In this document: one piece after another, positions 38,401 to 46,718 of the stretch
How the letters are laid out: every line of letters starts with the position of its first letter
Position numbering within the stretch: position 1 is the first letter of the stretch
Source: Oxalobacter paraformigenes
GTDB taxonomy: Bacteria > Pseudomonadota > Gammaproteobacteria > Burkholderiales > Burkholderiaceae_D
Assembly (NCBI RefSeq): GCF_000158475.2
Contig: NZ_KI392031.1
Span: 1,611,583 to 1,675,582 of the forward strand
DNA length: 64,000 bases
Direction of reading: 5' to 3'
Program-made: the position numbers and the translations under genes
Notes under the pieces: model-generated
Told to the model about the DNA's origin: nothing
Seen by the model: the letters and a program-made list of their open reading frames with translations, nothing else
The model's database searches: none

Positions 38401-41400
38401 CGTTGAGGCCATAGTGTCCGATTACCTCATGGGCAAAGGTACTTTTTGCATCCTCCGCAGTCGCGATATTTCCGGAAACAAGATAACACCGCCCGCTCCG
38501 GTACGCCCCCTTGGCATCATCGGGCGCATCAAACGGCAGATCAGACGCTTTTTCCACCACGACTAATTCAGGCGCATTCCGGTATTCCTTTGCCAGTTCG
38601 TCTGCGATACGCTGGATTTCTTCGATACCAATATGATCTGTCGCGGCCGCGTTGTCGCCATGCCCTGCATCGGTTGTGGTTTCTGCTCGTTCGCTTCGTG
38701 AAAACAGCGCGATTCCCTGTTCTGTTTCCTGCGAATTCAACTTTTCGAAATGCCTGTCAAGAATATTTTTCGCACTCGACATGGCAGTAGGCGTCAATTG
38801 CCGCTGCCAAGCATTGTTGGCCGGGCTCCATTTCCATCCTGATTTTTTCAGATCCGTAATAACATCCTGATCCGGTCTTGCATCAAAAAGGATTCGAAGA
38901 CGATTGTCTGCCGGAACGCTGACGATTTCCGCACCTTGATATGCAGATTTCGTGGCAAGCGCATCTGCTGTTTTTTTCGCAAGTTCCGGCAATTTCCATA
39001 TTCTGTGCCGGTCAGTGAATACGTTCTTGTTTTTAATGTGCTCAAGCGCCTTGCCAAGAAGTTCCACTTTGCCGTTTCTTGCCAGCGTTTCAATTCGCCC
39101 GAACAGGTTTTCTTTCATGTGCGTCGCATCAAGTTCCCGTTTCAGGTCGCGCCATTCGTTTTCACTTGTGATCTCCTGCGGTGTGCCTGTCCTGATTTTT
39201 TTCAGGATCGCCGCTTTGGCTTTATCGCTGAATGCAGTAAGCTCTTCCAGTGCAGAATATTTACGATCCAGCATTTTGTTATTCCGTCTGACGTTAAATT
39301 TTGCTGGCCCTGTCACCATAGGAGACGCCGTATTTGATGTGGCGTTCAAAAGTTTCAGCGAACGTTGGAGATATCCTTTTTTGAAACGGTTCATCTCGTC
39401 GTTCAGGATAGCTTCCTGTTCCGGCGACTGAACCTGTTTTTTCAATTCGTCATAGATGTTATTGACTGTATCGGCATAATCTGTTCGGAATGCTTCGCCT
39501 CGTTTTTCGGGAGACATGCTTGACCAATAGTACGCCTGATAAGCTCTTTCTTTAGAAATGTCATCAATACTAGCGGGCACAAAAGATTTGTCCGTTTCGA
39601 TTTGTTCAGAGGTCTCTGGAAGAGAAACGGCGTTTTCCTGCTCATTCGTTTCCGGTAACGAAACATCATTTTTTGCATTTTCGTTACCTTGTTTTTCCTG
39701 CTTTGTTGTGATGGCCGGTTCCTGTTGCGGTTGCGCGTTTTCTTGGGAGAGTAATTCGTTCTCCGCCTCGGCGAAATCCATCTCCGGCGGTCTTGATGTG
39801 GCATCCAGAATCGCATTGACGTCCGTATCCAGTCCGGCCTGCTTCAGGGCCCGCCTCGCTGGGAGCAAGGTCATACCGTCATCCGACACAACCCCTTCAG
39901 GCAGTTTGGAAATCTCTTCATCCGTCCAACCAAGGTCCTTTGTCAACACTTCACGTTGTATCCCGCCATTGGCAATAATCACATCCAGCGGATTGTCTGA
40001 CACGTTTTGTTCTGGTTCCGCTACGGGTTTGACGGTTTCTGCTACGGGTTCCTGTTTTTTTTCGACAGGTTCCGTCTGAACCTGTGTAAGGGTTTCCGGG
40101 GAACCTGCAACAGGTTCGGCGGAACGGGTGGACAGGTTTTCGGGAATCTGTACAGGGGATTGCGTTTTTTCAAACAATCCTGCCGGCAGATTGACTTCCT
40201 GCGGTTCGACGTACTGTCCCTGTACCTGACGAGTTTGTACTTTCTGTTCGTTCTGCTGGCGGATTTTTGCCAGTTCGGAGAGAACCTGCTGAATAACGTT
40301 CTTTTCCGCTGCCGCCTGTGTTTGCTGTTGCGCCCCGATGTTTGTGCCAACGTGCGACGCTCCGCCGGTCAATGTGCCGAGAAGCCCGCCATATCCGCCC
40401 CGTTTCGACATTTCATTGAAACTGGCCTCGCCATTGGTGCCAAACAGATTTCCCAGATAGTTTCCGGATTCTTCAATAAATTCCTGCGCACCTTCTTTTG
40501 CTGCCGACTTGCCAAGATTTTTCGCATAATCCCTAAAACCATTGGCGGCCTGCCCCGGCCCGTTGAGCAGGCGTCTGGCGATTTGACCTTCCGCGCCGCC
40601 CTCGGTCAGTCCTCCGGCAATCAGTGAAATCAGGCCGGATATACCGGCTCCCGCATAACGTTCACCGAGAGACTGTTTCATCATTTCGTCGTCGCTGAAC
40701 GTATCTGATGCATTCATCAAGGCATTGGCAGCCTGCGAAGCTCCGAAGCCGATACCGGACGCATGGCTCGCCATCCAGGGCGCGACCTTGCCAAGCGCCG
40801 GGACATACTTCGCCAATGCAGGCGCCGACTGCGCCAGTTTTCCTGCACCCAGTGCCGCGCCGGTCGGCAAGGCCATTGTCCCCAAATTACGGATGGCATC
40901 ATACGCCAATGCTCTTGGATTGTTTGCTGCCGCCACAAGCACATCAAACAAATTTGATTCCTTTTCTTGCTGAACAGCATTGATATTGTCAAGCTGGCGA
41001 TTGAGTTCATCCGAGCCGAAAGACTGCTGTAATGCCTGCTGTCCTTCGTTCATGGCCGTTACCGCATTATCCAGAAGCCCGCCCGTCAAAAGATTTGCCG
41101 CGCTGACGCCGGTACTGGCCGCCGTATAGGGAATGGCAATCGCCGTTGCTGCTGCATCCTGAAGCACAGACGGGATGGAAACCGGGTTGTTGATCTCGTC
41201 AGGCGTATAGTCATGAAACCCTGTATCCGCTGCCGTCGTAATCGCATCAATCGCGCTGACAGGACGGGACGAAGCGTAGGCAGGCTGTGCCATAGCTGCC
41301 TTGGCAATCGTATCGACAATAGGGTTATTCCGGACGGAATTGGCTTCGTAGTCTTCCGACAACCCTGTGCCGAATATGGCCGTTGCAGGGTCAAGATCGT

Positions 41401-41476
41401 AGGTGTACTCCCCTTTTGGCAGATCGTCGAAAAGCTGGGAAGCGTTCTTTTTGGGCAGATATTTAAGAATGTCCAT
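35360..41476 (-). CDS. Giant phage polyvalent protein (peptidase, nuclease, LPD38-like)
   Basis: A frame of 2,038 codons from ATG 41476, which has GGAGAGGA upstream and overlaps the previous stop as TGATG. Domains in order: Ala/Gly-rich, partly hydrophobic virion-type region (about 1-390); Gln/Glu/Pro-rich linker (390-720); helical region (720-880); short AWQRQLT module (about 920); zincin peptidase with HEVIGHY at 38411-38431; barnase/colicin-E5-like region (about 1190-1330; GLGWVDFVWG, GIAHV); long helical LPD38-like end with a membrane-like helix (LVGAGFVMSFAARAML). This matches the polyvalent proteins described for phages, thought to enter with DNA. Similarity continues in another frame past 35462, so the end is frameshifted. 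Confidence 0.85.
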   Translation of the reverse strand: MDILKYLPKKNASQLFDDLPKGEYTYDLDPATAIFGTGLSEDYEANSVRNNPIVDTIAKAAMAQPAYASSRPVSAIDAITTAADTGFHDYTPDEINNPVSIPSVLQDAAATAIAIPYTAASTGVSAANLLTGGLLDNAVTAMNEGQQALQQSFGSDELNRQLDNINAVQQEKESNLFDVLVAAANNPRALAYDAIRNLGTMALPTGAALGAGKLAQSAPALAKYVPALGKVAPWMASHASGIGFGASQAANALMNASDTFSDDEMMKQSLGERYAGAGISGLISLIAGGLTEGGAEGQIARRLLNGPGQAANGFRDYAKNLGKSAAKEGAQEFIEESGNYLGNLFGTNGEASFNEMSKRGGYGGLLGTLTGGASHVGTNIGAQQQTQAAAEKNVIQQVLSELAKIRQQNEQKVQTRQVQGQYVEPQEVNLPAGLFEKTQSPVQIPENLSTRSAEPVAGSPETLTQVQTEPVEKKQEPVAETVKPVAEPEQNVSDNPLDVIIANGGIQREVLTKDLGWTDEEISKLPEGVVSDDGMTLLPARRALKQAGLDTDVNAILDATSRPPEMDFAEAENELLSQENAQPQQEPAITTKQEKQGNENAKNDVSLPETNEQENAVSLPETSEQIETDKSFVPASIDDISKERAYQAYYWSSMSPEKRGEAFRTDYADTVNNIYDELKKQVQSPEQEAILNDEMNRFKKGYLQRSLKLLNATSNTASPMVTGPAKFNVRRNNKMLDRKYSALEELTAFSDKAKAAILKKIRTGTPQEITSENEWRDLKRELDATHMKENLFGRIETLARNGKVELLGKALEHIKNKNVFTDRHRIWKLPELAKKTADALATKSAYQGAEIVSVPADNRLRILFDARPDQDVITDLKKSGWKWSPANNAWQRQLTPTAMSSAKNILDRHFEKLNSQETEQGIALFSRSERAETTTDAGHGDNAAATDHIGIEEIQRIADELAKEYRNAPELVVVEKASDLPFDAPDDAKGAYRSGRCYLVSGNIATAEDAKSTFAHEVIGHYGLNGFFGDRLASELDSILVHNKNVQESARKWIKDNLDLIRDVREKTNGKWTDEQFRLWRKRRAIEEALTDMAEKGQKVTGVKKLVYAIQKLLRAIGLGNLANKLESRTDAEALMALHKAELFVRSGKNVNAATAVDVYAKFSLSAMKSVEANIARGKEAMNRALLDKTTVHRAMFRNGLGWVDFVWGSTGRTTDNGRTRGAMGIAHVLEARQRKDGFSRSEAVQLLHDIVEVIAKGKEFSRSEIGRSTRVGLETQGHVTWLTKYSGSNAWVVTGYEKTPDGKSAGRATDLPTDAIASRTRNDTGAGVGEDNIPQDPESIAFSRKNAFSGEDINRPDSAIADRIHQAMKKVDEETVNTRRNIEDKYIDLKLVQRAIEESGGVIPERQDAYLHVRQYVRRTSDQLKRFQNNGVKPIINALNESGVTLKEANDWLYARHVWLDKVNDRLKNLPANRDKPNNEALSGMSDADAKAILKKHANNEKLQELGKLVDRMTKFTRSRMVDGQLVPKGMVELWEKTYSHYVPLMRDEEKGGIRKSRGFVVRGQESKQRTGSERRAANILENILAQAQSTIIRAEKAEAARALYRLVKAFPNPDLWKVRKNKKEPVINPETGLMEWKVDKLHREKDHVLIVKLHGEEHLIEFNENNPGAVEIAKALKNLDAPQIPQAIQLVGEATRYIGRWLTTRNILFASRNFLRDVQHALFNLSDTPISGKEGQVLKNMLPAMRGYMQATLNREGEHGGKYADYAREFMEAGGETGFIRSMESIDDYRADLERQIKEMNQENYDPRKWWRTTWEAVENANNVIENSTRLAVYIVARENGISVKKAAMIAGEITVDFNKRGKWSGWMNSLWMFLNANIQGHARMLAALKHSKKARILAASLVGAGFVMSFAARAMLGKDDETGQDIWDEISDFDKERNRIIPIPWKGGKEPFIRVPIAQGLPVLPNVGRTLEEMIFSSKKQNPIEKMVRLALLTVDAFNPFGAWLARSVYCPICGETHYPDCRKQILYRFASASR

Positions 41477-41844
41477 CAATAATCCTCTCCCGTCCATTTC
41501 TTGAATTGCCGTTTCGCTGCGCCTTCATTGGTGCCCTTCATTATTGCCTCTGTTGTGGCTTGACGAATTTCGTTTATCGTGAAGCGACCATGCGGGGTAT
41601 CAATAAGCCTTTCACCTCTACCACTAGAACTTCTCCCTGAACGTCCTGCATTTCCTCGAGAGTAACGTTCCGGGTTTTCTGTCCGGCCTGTTACGTATCG
41701 GGTATCTGCTTCCAGTTTCTGACGCTTGTACGGAATCAGGCCGGTTTCCGCCCTGTGCAGAACAGTTATGCAGCTGGCAGAAACGGCAATATGCCGAACC
41801 GGCGAAGTATGACCGATATGGACGACGAAATTCCTTTTTAGACT
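41476..41844 (-). pseudogene. 5'-truncated gene upstream of the giant gene
   Basis: An open frame of about 122 codons without a plausible start codon, ending FKKWTGEDY with TGA overlapping the giant gene's ATG. It includes GLIPYKRQKLEADTRY and DTPHGRFTINEIRQATTEA. Family not recognised. Tight coupling shows it once preceded the giant gene in an operon. Its 5' end is missing where excisionase-side DNA begins, so a deletion ended here. Confidence 0.6.
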
Positions 41845-41850
41845 TCAGTT

Positions 41851-42225
41851 ATGACGAACAAAAATGAAAGCGTTGAAGAGACAATCACAGCAAATCATGC
41901 GGCCAAAATTCTTGGAATCAGCTTGAGAGCAGCTTATGAATTGGCGGCACCGAAAGGGCCCGTTCCATGTTACCGATATGGGAAAAAATGTGTTCGCTTT
42001 AACACCAAGGATATTTTGGAATATAAAGAATCATGCCGGTTTACTACGACAAAAGAAATAAACGCTGGCGGTTTACCTTCAATCAGGTTATCAATAGAAA
42101 CCGAATCCGAATCACTAAGCTACTTCCAAAAACGTGGAATCGCAATCAGGCGAAGGAGTTTGATCAAAAAGAAACCGCCCGTCTGTTCGGCGCAGCAACA
42201 GGAACAATCAAACAGAAACACCTGA
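41851..42225 (+). CDS. Excisionase-like helix-turn-helix protein
   Basis: A 124-aa protein whose first 62 residues form a MerR/excisionase-type winged helix (ITANHAAKILGISLRAAYEL, then VRFNTKDILEYKESC). The last 60 residues lie in DNA that also encodes the integrase N-terminus and look non-homologous. Such proteins bind att arms and direct excision, or regulate the integrase. Located 5' of the integrase on the same strand with a 193-bp overlap. Confidence 0.75.
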   Translation: MTNKNESVEETITANHAAKILGISLRAAYELAAPKGPVPCYRYGKKCVRFNTKDILEYKESCRFTTTKEINAGGLPSIRLSIETESESLSYFQKRGIAIRRRSLIKKKPPVCSAQQQEQSNRNT

Positions 42226-42998
42226 TCAGCCAGGCTGTTGTGTTGTATTGTCAGTACAAATGTCCTGACCTTAAAGGCGGCCTCGAAATTGAAAAAGAAT
42301 TGGCTCGTTTGTTCGGTTACTACGAAGGAAAGTATATTGAAGAATTGGCAGATGTGGCTCGTGATTATCGCGAAGCAGAACAAAGCCGAGTAAAACCAGC
42401 AACCATTAAAAACAAATTGTCATATCTCCGTGCAGCTTGTAACTATGCTCATAAATTTCATAAATTTGAAGCCCCTCCTCCTATTGAACTGCCCAAAGTC
42501 AAAAACGAACGCCAGTCATTTATCGATCGGCGTGAAATGATCATGCTTTCCAGAAGCTTCAGGGGGCTGGGTGCAGAAAGAGAAGCGCGGGCTCTTGTAA
42601 GAATAGCTTTTTATTCTGGCATGCGGCTTGGTGAAATGATGTCTATCGGGCGAAAATCGGCGTTACTTGACGACGGTTTTAACCTGATTGATACCAAGAA
42701 CGGAGAAGATCGGTATGTGCCGATGCATCCGAAGATCACGACCGCAGTAAAGTACCTGCCAATAAGCTATTCAAAAAAATGGATGCAAGTACTGATCCGG
42801 CGCGCTATGGATAACGTAGGTTTGAAAGAAATACGATTGCATGATTTGAGACACTCGACTGCAACCAGTTTGATCAATTCAGAAAAGGATTTGTACCTTG
42901 TAAAAGACTTACTCGGTCATAAAGATATCCGGACGACACAGCGTTATAGCCATGTACTGAAAAAGACTTTGCAGGATTTTGTGAGAAAGATTAAGTAA
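42033..42998 (+). CDS. int: Tyrosine integrase of the prophage
   Basis: A 321-aa tyrosine recombinase with a complete active site: Arg198 (SGMRLGEM), His270 and Arg273 (HDLRHSTAT), His296 (LGHKDIR) and Tyr305 (RYSHV). An N-terminal arm-binding segment (VYYDKRNKRWRFTF) and a SAM-like core-binding domain precede it. It ends 71 bp from the right att repeat at the tRNA-Ser 3' end, as expected for a tRNA-targeting integrase. Intact, unlike the older integrase at 27.1-27.9 kb. Confidence 0.95.
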   Translation: MPVYYDKRNKRWRFTFNQVINRNRIRITKLLPKTWNRNQAKEFDQKETARLFGAATGTIKQKHLISQAVVLYCQYKCPDLKGGLEIEKELARLFGYYEGKYIEELADVARDYREAEQSRVKPATIKNKLSYLRAACNYAHKFHKFEAPPPIELPKVKNERQSFIDRREMIMLSRSFRGLGAEREARALVRIAFYSGMRLGEMMSIGRKSALLDDGFNLIDTKNGEDRYVPMHPKITTAVKYLPISYSKKWMQVLIRRAMDNVGLKEIRLHDLRHSTATSLINSEKDLYLVKDLLGHKDIRTTQRYSHVLKKTLQDFVRKIK

Positions 42999-43007
42999 GA
43001 ATGGCAA

Positions 43008-43042
43008 AAAAGTGCACACACCAAACAAGAAAGAGCACTTTT
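43008..43042 (+). terminator. Possible terminator after integrase
   Basis: AAAAGTGC pairs with GCACTTTT across a 19-nt loop, 9 bp after the integrase stop. The T-run is part of the stem only, so termination is plausible but not strong. Confidence 0.35.
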
Positions 43043-43069
43043 CAAATAAATAAAAAATCGTGTAACTTG

Positions 43070-43098
43070 TTGATTTTATGGCGGAAAGGGTGGGATTT
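43070..43098. repeat. Right attachment site within tRNA-Ser 3' end
   Basis: TTGATTTTATGGCGGAAAGG then GTGGGATTT, overlapping the CCA end, acceptor stem and T-arm of tRNA-Ser. Matches 27858-27885 apart from one A. The prophage keeps the tRNA intact on this side. Confidence 0.8.
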
Positions 43099-43169
43099 GA
43101 ACCCACGATACGGTATAACCGTATACCGGATTTCGAGTCCGGCGCATTCGACCACTCTGCCACCTTTCC
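43079..43169 (-). tRNA. tRNA-Ser (anticodon CGA)
   Basis: A 91-nt tRNA with encoded CCA (43079-43081). Acceptor stem GGAAAGG/CCTTTCC, discriminator G, anticodon stem CCGGA/TCCGG with loop CTCGAAA giving anticodon CGA (reads UCG), a long class II variable arm (TATACGG/CCGTATC region) and a GTTCAAATCC T-loop. The long arm and anticodon both indicate serine. Its 3' end is the target of both integrated elements. Confidence 0.96.
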
Positions 43170-43200
43170 GTTTTTGAATCGCGAGCGCGTTAAGCTTGTA

Positions 43201-43206
43201 ATTATA
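43201..43206 (-). promoter_or_regulatory. -10 box of the tRNA-Ser promoter
   Basis: A perfect TATAAT on the minus strand, 32 bp before the tRNA 5' end. The -35 element is not clear. Confidence 0.5.
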
Positions 43207-43272
43207 GCAGGAATCGCCCGGGATACATAACTTATTATCCTTCCGGTTTGATCCTTCCTTCCATGCCTGGCT

Positions 43273-43278
43273 TATAAT
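43273..43278 (+). promoter_or_regulatory. -10 box of the map promoter
   Basis: A perfect TATAAT 37 bp before the map ATG. TTGATC at 43248-43253 could be a -35, but the spacing of 19 bp is long. Confidence 0.5.
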
Positions 43279-43315
43279 AGTTCTTTCACCTTTTCATTTG
43301 AACAGACATACCGCA

Positions 43316-44128
43316 ATGGCAAAAATCTACATCAAGAATGCCGAACAGATAGAGGGTATCCGTAAAGCGAGCCAACTGGCGGCCGAAGTGCTCGACTATA
43401 TCGCTCCTTTTGTCAAACCCGGGGTCAGCACAGGCGAACTGGACAAACTGTGCCACGAATTCATTACGGATCACGGCGCCATCCCCGCTCCCCTGAATTA
43501 CTGTCCTCCCGGCTACACTCCTTATCCCAAAGCGACCTGCATTTCTCTAAACGATGTGGTGTGTCACGGAATTCCCAATTTTAACAAGCTGTTGAAAAAA
43601 GGCGATACCTTAAATATCGATATCACCGTCATCAAGGATGGTTACTACGGCGATACCAGCCGTATGTATTTTGCCGGCGAGCCTTCCATCATGGCAAAGC
43701 GGCTTTCCAAAATCACGTACGAGTGTATGTGGCTCGGGATTAATGAAGTCAAACCGGGGGCACATTTCGGGGATATCGGTTACGTTATCCAGCAGTATGC
43801 CGAAGCGGCCGGTTACAGTGTTGTTCGCGAATTTTGCGGCCACGGCGTCGGCATTGAATTTCATGAAGAACCGCAGGTTCTGCATTACGGACGTCAGGGA
43901 ACGCTTGATGAACTGAAACCGGGCATGATTTTCACGATCGAACCGATGATTAATGCGGGCGGAAAGACCATCCGTTCGATGCCCGACGGCTGGACGATAA
44001 GAACCAAAGACCGCAGTCTGTCGGCACAATGGGAACATACTGTTCTGGTCACAGATACAGGCTATGAAATCCTGACGGTATCGCCTGATATGCCATCCCC
44101 CCCCAATTTCATCCAGAAAAACCGTTAA
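43316..44128 (+). CDS. map: Type I methionine aminopeptidase
   Basis: Removes the initiator Met from nascent proteins. It is 270 aa from ATG 43316. All five metal ligands are visible: two Asp in NIDITVIKDGYYGDTSR, His in FCGHGVGIEFHEEP, Glu in FTIEPMIN and Glu in QWEHTVLVT. Six further codons upstream (43298) are open but not family-like. It is followed after 6 bp by glnD. Confidence 0.96.
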   Translation: MAKIYIKNAEQIEGIRKASQLAAEVLDYIAPFVKPGVSTGELDKLCHEFITDHGAIPAPLNYCPPGYTPYPKATCISLNDVVCHGIPNFNKLLKKGDTLNIDITVIKDGYYGDTSRMYFAGEPSIMAKRLSKITYECMWLGINEVKPGAHFGDIGYVIQQYAEAAGYSVVREFCGHGVGIEFHEEPQVLHYGRQGTLDELKPGMIFTIEPMINAGGKTIRSMPDGWTIRTKDRSLSAQWEHTVLVTDTGYEILTVSPDMPSPPNFIQKNR

Positions 44129-44134
44129 ACCACA

Positions 44135-46705
44135 GTGGCAGACAATACCGACAATTCCCTGAAAAGCCGTTTGATCGCCGTACGGGAAGCTGCCATCGAA
44201 AACTTCATGGCAAATCCGCATCCCCAGCGGCTGCTCAAGACCTTGTGCAGAAACGTCGATAGCGTTCTGATCGAGGCCTGGCATAAAACCGGTCTGGCAA
44301 CCGAACACGTCCTTATTGCCGTAGGTGGTTACGGTCGCGGGGAACTGTATCCCCATTCGGATGTGGATGTCCTGATATTGCTGGACAAAGCTCCGGACAG
44401 CGTTTTGCAAAAGAAACTCGAATCGCTCGTCCAGCTTTTCTGGACACTGGGTGTGACCATCGGACACAGCGTCAGAACCATTGAAGAATGTCTGGAAGAA
44501 TCGGCACACGACATTACCGTCCAGACCAGTCTTCTGGAAGCGCGTTACATTACCGGAAACCGTCGCCTGTTCAGAAGAATGAAAGAACGCTATGCCGCGC
44601 AGATGGATGCGCAGGCTTTCTTCGTGGCCAAAATGCTGGAAACCCGGCAGCGTCATGTCAAACTCGGCGATACCCCCTACAGTCTTGAACCGAATTGCAA
44701 GGAAAGCCCGGGCGGATTGCGCGACTTGCAGGTCATTCTGTGGGCAGCCAAGGCGGCGAAACTGGGCAATTCCTGGAATGAACTGGCCCAGCGCGGTCTT
44801 GTCACTCCGGCCGAAGCACGGCAATTGAGAAAAAAGGAAAGAGCGTTCAAGGATATCCGGATACGTTTGCATATTCAGGCCCGGCGTTGCGAAGACCGGC
44901 TTCTGTTTGATCTCCAGATACCCATTGCCGAAACTTTCAGGTTCAGAAAGAACGGGCAGCCGATGGACAAGCGCACCGCAAGTGAATACATGATGCAACG
45001 CTATTACCGGGCAGCCCACACTGTCACCCAGCTTAACATCATTCTCCTGCAAAATATGCAGGCGCGTCTTTTTCCGAAACCTCATCTTCCGGTCCGCATC
45101 AACGACCGCTTCAATGAAGTCAATAACCTGGTCGATATCACGGACGAGAACGTCTTTCTGGCTCATCCGTCTTCCATGCTGGAAGTTTTCTATTTGCTGT
45201 CGCAGCGTTCAGACCTGAAAAACATGACAGCCCGCACGCTCAGGGCCATGTGGCATGCCCGCATACACATCGATCGCACCTTCAGAAACGACTCGACCAA
45301 CCAGTCGTTTTTCCTTCGCATCCTAAAGTCGCCGCGCTTTGCCGCCCGGGCGTTGCGACACATGAATGAACTGGGCATTCTGGGCCGGTATCTGCCCAGT
45401 TTTGGAAAAATCGTCGGCCAGATGCAACACGATCTTTTCCATCAATATACGGTTGACCAGCATATCCTGACGGTTGTCGCCAACCTGCACCGCTTTTCGC
45501 TTGCCGAATACGCTCATGAAAATCCGCTCTGCAGCCAGTTGATGACCAGTTTCGACAAGCCCTGGCTGCTGTATGTGGCCGCCCTGTTTCACGACATTGC
45601 CAAGGGGCGCGGAGGCGATCATTCCGTACTGGGCATGAATGATGCGAAACGCTTCTGCAAACAACACCGTTTGAGTCCGGACGATAGCGAACTCATCATT
45701 TTTCTCGTACGGGAACATCTGACCCTCTCGCAAGTGGCGCAGAAAAAAGACTTGTCCGATCCGGCAGTTATCCGGCATTTCGCCGAACAAGTCAGAGACG
45801 AACGTCGCCTGACTGCCCTGTATCTTCTGACGGTTGCCGACATTCGCGGTACCAATCCCCAGATATGGAATGCCTGGAAAAGCAAACTGCTGGAAGACCT
45901 GTTCCATCTGACATTGCGTGTACTGGGCGGCGAAGAAATCTCGGTTGATCACGAACTGAAAAAACGCCAGAAAGAAGCGCTGGCGACACTCCGGCTGTAC
46001 GGCCTGCCGAAAGAGGCCCATGAAGCGTTCTGGAAACAGCTGGACATCGTTTATTTCCTGCGTCACGACGCTTCCGACATCGCCTGGCAAACCCGGACGC
46101 TTTACTGGCGCGCCAATTCATCCGAACCTGTGGTCAAATGCCGGCTTTCCCCGATAGGCGAAGGATTGCAGGTCACTGTTTACATGCTGGATCGGGCCGA
46201 TCTGTTCGCCCGTATCTGCAGTTACTTCGACCGGAAAAATTTCAGCATTTTAGACGCCAAAATCCACACAACGATCCACGATTATGCGCTGGATACTTTT
46301 CTGGTAACCCGACAGGGATTTGAAAAAAACTACCGCGATATCATTACGCTGGTCGAGCATGAACTGACGGAACTGCTGAAATCGCCCAATGCGCTTCCCG
46401 CACCTTCCAAACCCCGGCTTTCGCGCAAATCCCGTTCTTTTCCGATTTCGCCGTCTCTTGACCTGAGACCGGACGCCAGTGGAAACTGTTTCGTCCTGTC
46501 CATTACGGCCAATGACCGGACAGGCCTTCTTTACGCCATTGCCCAGGTGTTCAGCCGCTATAAAGTCAATCTTCATACCGCCAAAATCATGACGCTTGGC
46601 GAACGCATCGAGGATGTATTCCTGATCGACAGCGAAATGCTTCAACATCCACGCGTCCAGATCCAGTTCGAAACGGATATGATCGACGTATTGAAAGTCA
46701 ATTGA
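44135..46705 (+). CDS. glnD: Bifunctional uridylyltransferase/uridylyl-removing enzyme
   Basis: Senses glutamine and (de)uridylylates PII proteins to control nitrogen assimilation. The 856-aa protein has the nucleotidyltransferase motif [17 protein letters not shown] (about 64-80), a central HD domain ([14 protein letters not shown], about 486-500) and two C-terminal ACT domains ([33 protein letters not shown]). The start is GTG at 44135, 6 bp after map, with no strong ribosome-binding site, so coupling to map is likely. Confidence 0.95.
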   Translation: MADNTDNSLKSRLIAVREAAIENFMANPHPQRLLKTLCRNVDSVLIEAWHKTGLATEHVLIAVGGYGRGELYPHSDVDVLILLDKAPDSVLQKKLESLVQLFWTLGVTIGHSVRTIEECLEESAHDITVQTSLLEARYITGNRRLFRRMKERYAAQMDAQAFFVAKMLETRQRHVKLGDTPYSLEPNCKESPGGLRDLQVILWAAKAAKLGNSWNELAQRGLVTPAEARQLRKKERAFKDIRIRLHIQARRCEDRLLFDLQIPIAETFRFRKNGQPMDKRTASEYMMQRYYRAAHTVTQLNIILLQNMQARLFPKPHLPVRINDRFNEVNNLVDITDENVFLAHPSSMLEVFYLLSQRSDLKNMTARTLRAMWHARIHIDRTFRNDSTNQSFFLRILKSPRFAARALRHMNELGILGRYLPSFGKIVGQMQHDLFHQYTVDQHILTVVANLHRFSLAEYAHENPLCSQLMTSFDKPWLLYVAALFHDIAKGRGGDHSVLGMNDAKRFCKQHRLSPDDSELIIFLVREHLTLSQVAQKKDLSDPAVIRHFAEQVRDERRLTALYLLTVADIRGTNPQIWNAWKSKLLEDLFHLTLRVLGGEEISVDHELKKRQKEALATLRLYGLPKEAHEAFWKQLDIVYFLRHDASDIAWQTRTLYWRANSSEPVVKCRLSPIGEGLQVTVYMLDRADLFARICSYFDRKNFSILDAKIHTTIHDYALDTFLVTRQGFEKNYRDIITLVEHELTELLKSPNALPAPSKPRLSRKSRSFPISPSLDLRPDASGNCFVLSITANDRTGLLYAIAQVFSRYKVNLHTAKIMTLGERIEDVFLIDSEMLQHPRVQIQFETDMIDVLKVN

Positions 46706-46718
46706 ATGGTATCCAATC

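Larger units (their letters stand above)
27858..43098. mobile_element. Defective hybrid prophage in tRNA-Ser(CGA)
   Basis: A 15.2-kb element between imperfect 28/29-bp direct repeats. The integrase and excisionase-like genes face the tRNA. Lysis, tail-fibre and baseplate genes and a giant polyvalent gene run leftward. A small secreted-protein gene sits at the left edge. Capsid, portal, terminase, tail tube, tape measure, repressor and replication genes are missing. The right part suggests a podovirus-like phage, the left part a Mu-like baseplate module. At least two deletion or recombination scars are visible (34.466 kb and about 41.84 kb), so it cannot make a virion alone. Confidence 0.85.

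Noticed and set aside
28335-42998. Element considered as a tailocin (phage-tail bacteriocin)
   Set aside because: It has baseplate, fibre and lysis genes but no tail tube, sheath, tape measure or other spike gene, and it carries an integrase and two deletion scars. It is better explained as a defective prophage.
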